This document shows positions 7,659-12,814 of a stretch of 12,814 nucleotides of DNA, piece after piece (the stretch's first letter is position 1; every line of letters starts with the position of its first letter). A program made the translations under genes and the position numbers. The notes below the pieces were generated by a model. It was not told the DNA's origin and searched no databases. It worked only from the letters and a program-made list of their open reading frames with translations. Location of the stretch: the NCBI GenBank assembly GCA_029940715.1, contig JAPYTU010000016.1, positions 5,438-18,251 of the forward strand, written 5' to 3'. This stretch comes from Cytophagales bacterium (GTDB lineage: Bacteria; Bacteroidota; Bacteroidia; Cytophagales; MED-G16).

Positions 7659-7880
7659 ATGTATTGGACTTTAGAACTCGTTAATCACCTGGAAGATGCT
7701 CCCTGGCCTGCAACAAAAGATGAATTGGTTGAATTTTCAATTAGAACTGGTGCACCAGCTGAAGTCACTGAAAATCTTCAGGAATTAGAAGAAGATGGTA
7801 ATCCGTTTGAAAATATAGAAGAAATCTGGCCTGATTATCCTACAAAAGATGACTTCTTTTTTAATGAAGATGAATATTAG
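7659..7880 (+). CDS. DUF2795 family small acidic protein
   Basis: The 73-residue protein starts MYWTLELVNHLEDAPWPATK and ends with EEIWPDYPTKDDFFFNEDEY. I recognise this as the highly conserved Bacteroidota form of DUF2795. About 21 of 73 residues are Asp or Glu against four Lys/Arg/His, so it is very acidic. There is no signal peptide or membrane segment, and the function is unknown. The family has been likened to a small helical fold. Its GC content (about 36% by direct count) is clearly higher than the adjacent ispD sequence (about 20% in the two lines I counted), which fits a strongly constrained sequence. It is a single-gene unit, divergent from rpsT and convergent with ispD. Its TAG stop overlaps the ispD stop codon. 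Confidence 0.9.
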   Translation: MYWTLELVNHLEDAPWPATKDELVEFSIRTGAPAEVTENLQELEEDGNPFENIEEIWPDYPTKDDFFFNEDEY

Positions 7881-8539
7881 TTAATAATTTTTTTAAAATA
7901 TTCTAAATCAAACTCATTTGTTAATTTTATATTTTTTTCTTCTCCTAGTATTAAATTTATTTTTTCTCCCGACTTTTCAATTACAGAAGATTCATCTGTA
8001 TAATCAGAGTCTTTTATTAATTTTAATGAATTTAGAATATTTTTTATTTTAAAAACTTGAGGAGTTTGAATATTAATATAATTATTTCTATCAACTATGA
8101 GATTTGATTCTTTTTTATATTTTCTTAATGTATTGATCACTGGTGTATATGGTATTGCATTACCTAGTTTATTTGCACTTTCATATAATGCTTTTATTAA
8201 TTTTTCTGAAACAAGTGGTCTAACTCCATCATGAATAGCTACAATTCCTTCTTTATTTGATATTGTTTTTAATCCATTTGTAACTGAAATAAATCTTTTG
8301 TTACCTCCTCTTACATATTTGACATTTTCTTCTTTTAAAATATTTGATATATAATTTTTCCAATATTCAAACTTATTTTCTGGAAGTACAATTATGGTCT
8401 TTAAGTTTGTAATATTTTTAAATTGCTTATAAGTATGTACTATTATAGGAATTCCTGATACTTCAATAAATTGTTTTGGTGTATTTTTATTCATTCTGGT
8501 TCCCGAACCAGCTGCCATTAAAATAAGATATTTTTTCAT
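7877..8539 (-). CDS. ispD: 2-C-methyl-D-erythritol 4-phosphate cytidylyltransferase
   Basis: This 220-residue enzyme makes CDP-methylerythritol from MEP and CTP in the non-mevalonate isoprenoid pathway, in the cytoplasm. The nucleotide-binding N-terminus reads AAGSGTRM at 9-16 followed by TPKQF. Arg15 and Lys22 correspond to the essential Arg and Lys of the E. coli enzyme. Further motifs are AIHDGVRPLV at 101-110 with Asp104, QTPQVF at 158-163 and YTDESSVIE from 180. The length is normal (about 220-236). It lies 11 nt after queA on the same strand, so the two are almost certainly co-transcribed. The last four bases overlap the stop of the convergent DUF2795 gene. The motif set favours IspD over the related ribitol-phosphate cytidylyltransferases, though those cannot be completely excluded by reading alone. 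Confidence 0.92.
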   Translation of the reverse strand: MKKYLILMAAGSGTRMNKNTPKQFIEVSGIPIIVHTYKQFKNITNLKTIIVLPENKFEYWKNYISNILKEENVKYVRGGNKRFISVTNGLKTISNKEGIVAIHDGVRPLVSEKLIKALYESANKLGNAIPYTPVINTLRKYKKESNLIVDRNNYINIQTPQVFKIKNILNSLKLIKDSDYTDESSVIEKSGEKINLILGEEKNIKLTNEFDLEYFKKIIN

Positions 8540-8550
8540 ATTTTGGTAAA

Positions 8551-9597
8551 CTATATGATAAGTAGAGCATCTCCATATGTATGGAATTTATATTTTTCTT
8601 TAACTGCTAATTTGTAGCATTTCATTATTAAATCAAATCCTCCAAATGCACAAGCCATCATTAATAATGTGGATTTAGGAGAATGAAAATTGGTGATCAT
8701 TCCACTACATATTTTGAATTCATACTCTGGAAAAATAAATTTATCAGTCCATCCAGAATTTGGATTCAGGGTATCATTTGCTGAAACTGCTGTTTCGAGT
8801 GTTTTCATTGAAGAAGTTCCTACGGCAAATATTCTTTTATTGTTTATTAGAGCTTCGTTTACAATTTTACATGTTTCTTGGGGGACTGAATAATTTTCAG
8901 AATCCATCTTATGTTTGGTTAAATCTTCTACATCAATATCCTTGAAAGTTCCTAAACTATTATGAGTGGTTATTGTTGCAATATTAACACCTAGAAGTTC
9001 TAATTTTTTTAGTATAATTTGAGTGAAATGAAGACCTGCAGCAGCAGGAGCAACTGCACCAATATTTTTGGCGTACACTGTTTGGAATCTTTCTGCATCA
9101 TTTTTGTCAATTTTCCTTTTTATTTCTTTAGTTAGAGGTGTTTGTCCAAATTCGTGTATAATATCATGGAAATGTCTATCTGGGTCTTCAGGTATAAATC
9201 TTATTGTTCTTCCTCTTGATGTGGTATTGTCAATTACTTCAGCTATTAATTCTCCTTCGCCAAAATACAATTTATTACCAACTCTTATTTTTCTTGCAGG
9301 ATCAACTAAAACATCCCATAAATTAAGTTCAGGATTCAGTTCTCTTAATAAAAATACTTCAATTTTTGCTCCAGTTTTTTCTTTATAACCATAAAGCCTT
9401 GCAGGAAATACTTTAGTATCGTTTAATATAAGAACATCGTCTTCATTAAAATATTTAATTATATCTTTAAAAACTTTATGCTCTACTTTTCCAGTGTCTT
9501 TATGAACAACCATTAATCTAGATTCATCTCTATTTTCAGCAGGATGAAGGGCTGTTCTATTGGCAGGTAGTTTAAAATCAAATTCGGAGAGTTTCAT
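8551..9597 (-). CDS. queA: tRNA preQ1(34) S-adenosylmethionine ribosyltransferase-isomerase
   Basis: QueA moves the ribosyl part of S-adenosylmethionine to preQ1 at position 34 of tRNA, giving epoxyqueuosine. The 348 residues match the family length. Seen motifs are LILNDTKVFPARLYG at 56-70, an LVDPARKIRVGNKLYFGEGE segment, TSRGRTIRF, FQTVYAKNIGAVAPAAAGLH from 171, DVEDLTKHKMDSE, AVGTSSMKTLE and ITNFHSPKSTLLM at 301-313. The widely conserved form of the central motif is AVAAPTAGLHF; here it is AVAPAAAGLHF. The usual LHVGxGTF is THNSLGTF here (211-218). The frame is intact and the sequence is otherwise typical, so I regard it as functional, possibly a lineage variant. First gene of a queA-ispD pair. 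A -7-like TAGCTTTG lies about 40 nt upstream of the ATG. Confidence 0.92.
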   Translation of the reverse strand: MKLSEFDFKLPANRTALHPAENRDESRLMVVHKDTGKVEHKVFKDIIKYFNEDDVLILNDTKVFPARLYGYKEKTGAKIEVFLLRELNPELNLWDVLVDPARKIRVGNKLYFGEGELIAEVIDNTTSRGRTIRFIPEDPDRHFHDIIHEFGQTPLTKEIKRKIDKNDAERFQTVYAKNIGAVAPAAAGLHFTQIILKKLELLGVNIATITTHNSLGTFKDIDVEDLTKHKMDSENYSVPQETCKIVNEALINNKRIFAVGTSSMKTLETAVSANDTLNPNSGWTDKFIFPEYEFKICSGMITNFHSPKSTLLMMACAFGGFDLIMKCYKLAVKEKYKFHTYGDALLII

Positions 9598-9621
9598 ATT
9601 AATTTGTTTAATAAATTAGCT

Positions 9622-9629
9622 TACTTTTG
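9622..9629 (+). promoter_or_regulatory. Candidate -7 element for the ABC permease gene
   Basis: TACTTTTG matches TAnnTTTG exactly and lies 48 nt before the ATG at 9678. A TTTG exists upstream at 9603-9606 but only 15 nt away, shorter than the usual 19, so the -33 match is poor. Confidence 0.4.
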
Positions 9630-9636
9630 AAGTTCG

Positions 9637-9644
9637 CAAAGCTA
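9637..9644 (-). promoter_or_regulatory. Candidate -7 element for queA-ispD
   Basis: On the minus strand the sequence is TAGCTTTG, an exact TAnnTTTG match, ending 39 nt before the queA ATG. No TTTG is found 18-20 nt upstream, so only the -7 half is supported. It faces the plus-strand -7 element only seven bases away. Confidence 0.4.
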
Positions 9645-9677
9645 ATTAATTGTTTTTATATAATTTAAATTTAATAT

Positions 9678-10937
9678 ATGAAATTATTTTTAAGGTTAAT
9701 TTTAGAAAGTCTTTTTTTTTCTTTTAATGCTATTATAGCAAATCCTATAAGAACATTTTTGTCTTTAATGGGTGTTACAATTGGAATTTTTACCATTATC
9801 GCTGTTTTATCTTTAGTAGATTCTTTAGAGGATAGTATTCAAGATAGTCTTGATTTTTTAGGTACAGATAATTTGAGAGTTGAGAAATGGCCTTGGGAAT
9901 TTGATAATCCAGGTTATGAATGGTGGAAATATTGGAAAAGACCTCATCCAACTTATAAGGAATATACTTTTTTAAAAGAAAATTTAAAAAATGCAGAAGC
10001 GGTAGAAATTATAGCAACTAGAGATGCATTAACAATAAAATACCTTAATAATAGTAGTAGTGAAGTAGGTCTTATGGGTGTTGTTTATGAATCAAAAGAA
10101 ATTAATGATTATAAAATTCTTTCAGGTAGATATTATACAGAAAATGAAACGATATTAGGTTCAAATTATGTTATAATAGGACATAAAATAATGGAAGATC
10201 TTTTTAAAAATTCTGATTATGCTATTGGTAAAGATATTAAAATTAAAGGAGTAAAATTTAGAGTTATTGGTGTTTTTGAAGAAGAAGGAGAAAGTTTTGT
10301 TGGGGGTGATTCTTTTGATAGGATGATGATAGTTCCTTTTAATAGTTTTAAAAAAATTTATAGAGTTGGTAAGAAGGGATCAAATGCGGTGATGATTATA
10401 AAAGGAAATTCTGAATTAGATCCTGGTTTAGAAAACTTAGAGTATGAGCTAAGGGGTCTGCTGAGAGCTAGAAGGGGACTTAAACCAATTGAAGATGAAA
10501 ATTTTGCAATAAATAGGCCCGAATATTTAACTGGTTTTATTAGTGCTATTTTTGGTACCATTAGTATTGCTGGCTGGGTAATTGGTAGCTTTTCTATTTT
10601 TGTAGGTGGATTTGGAATTGCAAATATTATGTTTGTTTCAGTGAAGGAAAGGGTTCCTATAATTGGTTTACAAAAATCTTTGGGAGCAAAAAATTATTTT
10701 ATATTGATGCAGTTTTTATTTGAGTCTTCTTTCTTAAGTATAATAGGAGGTGTTATTGGTCTAATATTTGTTTTTTTAATAACTTTTATTGATTTAGGAT
10801 CTTTTGATTTAAGAATTTCACTTACTAATATAATTCTTGGAATTTCAATCTCTACTATAATTGGTGTGTTGGCTGGATTAATTCCAGCTATTTTTGCATC
10901 TAGGTTGGATCCTGTTGAAGCTATAAGGTCAAATTAA
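9678..10937 (+). CDS. ABC transporter permease of the FtsX/MacB type
   Basis: The 419-residue inner-membrane protein has the MacB-like layout. A first membrane segment lies at about 27-48 (ANPIRTFLSLMGVTIGIFTI). An extracytoplasmic core domain at about 50-285 follows, and three C-terminal membrane segments near 290-318, 343-370 and 383-408 form the FtsX domain. The FtsX hallmarks are VSVKERVPIIGLQKSLGAKN after the second segment and the terminal ASRLDPVEAIRSN. An aromatic-rich stretch (WPWEFDNPGYEWWKYWKRP, 71-89) near the start of the periplasmic domain is, as I recall, common in Bacteroidota members. Such permeases work with an ATPase in lipid, lipoprotein, peptide or macrolide export. No ATPase gene is next to it in this window, so the partner and substrate are unknown. 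It converges on recA with a 6-nt gap. Confidence 0.88.
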   Translation: MKLFLRLILESLFFSFNAIIANPIRTFLSLMGVTIGIFTIIAVLSLVDSLEDSIQDSLDFLGTDNLRVEKWPWEFDNPGYEWWKYWKRPHPTYKEYTFLKENLKNAEAVEIIATRDALTIKYLNNSSSEVGLMGVVYESKEINDYKILSGRYYTENETILGSNYVIIGHKIMEDLFKNSDYAIGKDIKIKGVKFRVIGVFEEEGESFVGGDSFDRMMIVPFNSFKKIYRVGKKGSNAVMIIKGNSELDPGLENLEYELRGLLRARRGLKPIEDENFAINRPEYLTGFISAIFGTISIAGWVIGSFSIFVGGFGIANIMFVSVKERVPIIGLQKSLGAKNYFILMQFLFESSFLSIIGGVIGLIFVFLITFIDLGSFDLRISLTNIILGISISTIIGVLAGLIPAIFASRLDPVEAIRSN

Positions 10938-10943
10938 AATTTG

Positions 10944-11936
10944 TTAACTTAATTTTTCTTTAATTTTTGTCTCTAATTCACTCATTAGTTCTGGATTATC
11001 TTCAAGTATTGTTTTTACAGAATCTCTTCCTTGGCCAAGCTTCTCTTCCTTGTATGAAAACCAAGATCCTGATTTTTGTATTATTTCTAGTTCTACTCCT
11101 AGGTCAAGTATTTCTCCCGATTTAGAGATTCCTATTCCGTACATTATATCAAATTCTACAACTTTAAACGGAGGGGCAACTTTATTTTTTACAACTTTTA
11201 CTTTTGTTCTATTGCCCATAATATTATCAGGACCATCTTTAATTTGTCCAATTCTTCTTATATCTAATCTTACTGATGAGTAGAATTTAAGAGCATTACC
11301 ACCTGTTGTTGTCTCTGGACTTCCAAACATAACTCCAATTTTGTGCCTTAGTTGATTTATGAACACACATACACAACCTGATTTATGAATTGCACCTGTT
11401 AGTTTTCTAAGTGCTTGAGACATTAATCTAGCTTGAAGTCCCATCATGCTATCTCCCATTTCTCCCTCTATTTCACTTCTTGGTACTAGTGCAGCTACAG
11501 AATCTATTACGATTATATCAATGGCATTAGATCTAATTAAATGTTCTGTTATTTCTAATGCTTGTTCTCCATTATCTGGTTGAGAAATAAGCAAATTTTC
11601 AGTATCTATACCTAAGTTTTCAGCATAGGTCTTGTCAAATGCATGTTCTGCATCTATAAATGCAGCTATACCTCCTTTTTTTTGTGCCTCAGAAATGCAG
11701 TGCATGGCAAGTGTTGTTTTTCCTGATGATTCAGGTCCAAATATTTCGACTACTCTTCCTTTTGGTATTCCCCCAATTCCAAGTGCAATATCTAAGCTTA
11801 TTGATCCGGTTGGTATGCTTGGAATTTTAACAATATTTTCATCACTTAATTTCATTATAGTTCCTTTTCCGTATGTCTTTTCAAGTTTTTCGATTGCTAG
11901 ATTTAATGCTTTTGATTTTTCTTTTGATTCGTTCAT
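10944..11936 (-). CDS. recA: Recombinase RecA
   Basis: RecA forms ATP-dependent filaments on single-stranded DNA for homologous recombination and repair. The 330 residues include an N-terminal oligomerisation helix (LNLAIEKLEKTYGKGTIMKL), Walker A GPESSGKTT at 67-75, IDAEHAFD at 94-101 with catalytic Glu97, Walker B IIVIDSVAALVP at about 141-152, and loop L1 with EIEGEMGDSMMGLQARLMSQ. FINQLRHKIGVMFG and ETTTGGNALKFYSSVRLD cover loop L2. The C-terminal domain ends ELETKIKEKLS without the long acidic tail of E. coli RecA. That tail is often short in this phylum. No intein or frameshift is present. The gene stands alone on its strand, convergent with the ABC permease and divergent from the DUF3108 gene. 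A palindrome lies 40-54 nt upstream of the ATG. Confidence 0.98.
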   Translation of the reverse strand: MNESKEKSKALNLAIEKLEKTYGKGTIMKLSDENIVKIPSIPTGSISLDIALGIGGIPKGRVVEIFGPESSGKTTLAMHCISEAQKKGGIAAFIDAEHAFDKTYAENLGIDTENLLISQPDNGEQALEITEHLIRSNAIDIIVIDSVAALVPRSEIEGEMGDSMMGLQARLMSQALRKLTGAIHKSGCVCVFINQLRHKIGVMFGSPETTTGGNALKFYSSVRLDIRRIGQIKDGPDNIMGNRTKVKVVKNKVAPPFKVVEFDIMYGIGISKSGEILDLGVELEIIQKSGSWFSYKEEKLGQGRDSVKTILEDNPELMSELETKIKEKLS

Positions 11937-11974
11937 TTTTATTATATTTATTTTTTTGCTAAAATAAATAGTAA

Positions 11975-12005
11975 TTTAGTATTATACTAATATTTTTAGT
12001 ATTAT
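11975..12005. repeat. Palindrome and 20-bp-spaced direct repeat upstream of recA
   Basis: TTAGTATTATACTAA (11976-11990) has perfect 7-bp arms, TTAGTAT and ATACTAA, around one central base. The 11-bp string TTTAGTATTAT occurs at 11975-11985 and again at 11995-12005, a shift of exactly 20 bp. Located 40-70 nt before the recA start, it may be a regulatory site. The high AT content makes chance symmetry fairly likely. Confidence 0.4.
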
Positions 12006-12063
12006 TTAATATTATTTAACTTAAAGTTCTTTAAATATAGCTATATAACATATCTTAATTTGG

Positions 12064-12071
12064 TATTTTTG
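12064..12071 (+). promoter_or_regulatory. Candidate -7 element for the DUF3108 gene
   Basis: TATTTTTG is an exact TAnnTTTG match, ending 36 nt before the TTG start codon. No TTTG is present about 19 nt upstream, so only the -7 half is supported. Confidence 0.35.
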
Positions 12072-12107
12072 TATTTTAAAACTAATTTATTTTTTTAATA
12101 TAATCTC

Positions 12108-12814
12108 TTGAATAAAATATTTATATTTTTCTTTTTTATCTCGCTATTTTCTTTTTTTAATACTAGTTCTAATGTCAACAAAGGAGAAAGTATTAAGTAT
12201 AAAGTGATGTTTGGATTTTTAAATGCTGGTGAAGCTACATTGACTATTGATAAGAATCTTCACTTAGTTAATAATTCACCTACTTATAAAGTAAATGTTT
12301 ATGGTAGATCTGTTGGGATTTTTGATTTTTTTATTACAGTTCGTGATAATTGGGGTGTATATCTAGATACTGCTAATTTAAAACCTTTAAAATTTTATAA
12401 GTATTTGTTAGAGGGTAAATATAAAAAAAATGAAATATTAAATTTTAATGAATCTGATAGTGTTGAAATAATAAGGCTTGATAAAAGTTTAAAAAAATCT
12501 ATTGAGTCATATAACCTACATTTTGAAGATGATATTCAAAAAATAATTCGTTCATATTTTATGAATTATTGGATTGCAAGTGTTGTTTATTTAAGGTCAT
12601 TAGATTACAAAAATATTTCTGGTGATATAAGAATTTCAATTCCTTATTTTGAGGATAATGAAAAGTTTGACTATAAAATGAAATTTTTAGGTCGAGAAGT
12701 TATTAAAACTAAAATAGGTGAAATTAATTCTCTTCTTTTTGCACCTGAAATTCCAAAAAATAAATTATTTAAGGAAGAAGATGCTGTTAAGTTTTGGCTT
12801 TCTGATGATAAAAA
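12108..12814 (+). CDS. DUF3108 domain protein, exported (partial, cut by window end)
   Basis: The open frame runs to the right edge and gives 235 residues. The start must be the TTG at 12108, because a stop (TAA, 12096-12098) closes the frame just upstream and no ATG or GTG occurs before the conserved domain. From the TTG the protein begins (M)NKIFIFFFISLFSFF, a convincing signal peptide. The mature part starts with GESIKYKVMFGFLNAGEATL, matching the DUF3108 opening (GE-x-x-x-Y-x-V-x-x-G-x-x-x-AGEAT). Later come VNVYGRSVGIFDFFITVRD and LKPLKFYKYLLEGKYKKNE, also typical of the family. DUF3108 proteins are exported proteins of unproven function, thought to fold as a beta-rich periplasmic or outer-membrane-associated domain. 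The C-terminus lies beyond the window. It is divergent from recA. Confidence 0.85.
   Translation, partial: MNKIFIFFFFISLFSFFNTSSNVNKGESIKYKVMFGFLNAGEATLTIDKNLHLVNNSPTYKVNVYGRSVGIFDFFITVRDNWGVYLDTANLKPLKFYKYLLEGKYKKNEILNFNESDSVEIIRLDKSLKKSIESYNLHFEDDIQKIIRSYFMNYWIASVVYLRSLDYKNISGDIRISIPYFEDNEKFDYKMKFLGREVIKTKIGEINSLLFAPEIPKNKLFKEEDAVKFWLSDDK

Larger units (their letters stand above)
9614..9647. repeat. Inverted repeat in the divergent queA / ABC permease promoter region
   Basis: Perfect 9-bp arms AATTAGCTT (9614-9622) and AAGCTAATT (9639-9647) flank a 16-bp centre. The repeat is the least AT-biased part of an otherwise nearly pure A/T intergenic region of 80 bp. It includes both candidate -7 elements. 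It could be an operator, or a consequence of two facing promoters; no T-run suggests a terminator. Confidence 0.55.
11937..12107. other. Divergent intergenic region between recA and the DUF3108 gene
   Basis: These 171 nt are almost pure A/T and have no open frame or tRNA-like structure. They must hold the promoters of both flanking genes. I see a palindrome and a direct repeat (annotated separately), a -7-like element toward the DUF3108 gene, and on the recA strand only TATTTTAG (11959-11966), one mismatch from TAnnTTTG. Confidence 0.6.

Noticed and set aside
8690..9388. Three plus-strand open frames inside queA
   Set aside because: They overlap conserved queA sequence, overlap each other, and show no motif of their own.
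9598..9677. PreQ1 riboswitch before queA
   Set aside because: The likely leader is only about 30 nt and shows no C-rich loop plus A-rich tail pseudoknot; the inverted repeat lies at the promoter rather than in the transcript.
10358..10561. Minus-strand open frame inside the ABC permease gene
   Set aside because: Antisense to the permease periplasmic domain, with no leader or motif support.
11050..11967. Two plus-strand open frames inside recA
   Set aside because: Antisense to conserved recA motifs, including Walker A; chance frames.
11937..12107. Classical LexA/SOS box upstream of recA
   Set aside because: Neither CTG-N10-CAG, GAAC-N4-GTTC nor GTTC-N7-GTTC is present in the spacer.

Overview
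The window looks like ordinary, tightly packed chromosome from a low-GC member of the Bacteroidota, most likely a marine flavobacterium-like lineage. The evidence is the AT-rich sequence, A/T-rich leaders without Shine-Dalgarno motifs, an exact Bacteroidota-type promoter (TTTG-N19-TAnnTTTG) before rpsT, a DUF2795 protein of the Bacteroidota type, and a pheT / coiled-coil / zapA gene order. TGA, TAA and TAG are all used as stops, so the standard bacterial code applies. About 96% of the window is coding. No tRNA, rRNA, CRISPR array, transposon, prophage or toxin/defence cassette is visible.

Left part (1-3614, + strand): the 3' end of hutI, a fused formiminotransferase-cyclodeaminase (ftcD) and an alanine/glycine:cation symporter. 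The first two are the last steps of histidine breakdown by the formiminoglutamate-tetrahydrofolate route, giving glutamate plus one-carbon units. The symporter lies 29 nt downstream and may be co-transcribed. It carries an unusual soluble insert of about 105 residues.

Middle part (3615-7571, - strand): read in the direction of transcription, a canonical promoter leads into rpsT (bS20), a membrane-anchored DUF1684 protein, pheT, a small coiled-coil protein and zapA. Spacing is tight, with 0-1 nt between the last three genes, so translation, aminoacylation and FtsZ-ring genes may share one transcript. The coiled-coil protein is a candidate ZapB-like partner of ZapA.

Right part (7659-12814): a small very acidic DUF2795 protein (+) converges on queA-ispD (-). 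A FtsX/MacB-type ABC permease (+) is divergent from queA and converges on recA (-). A DUF3108 secreted protein (+, cut by the window end) is divergent from recA. The queA/permease and recA/DUF3108 intergenic regions both contain inverted repeats that may be operators. All three convergent gene pairs (symporter/zapA, DUF2795/ispD, permease/recA) meet with 6, 0 or -4 nt between them, leaving no room for ordinary terminators.

I did not find a convincing new multi-gene system. The points most worth following up are the coiled-coil/ZapA pair, the symmetrical sites before recA and queA, the symporter insert, the altered QueA motifs and the terminator-less convergent junctions.
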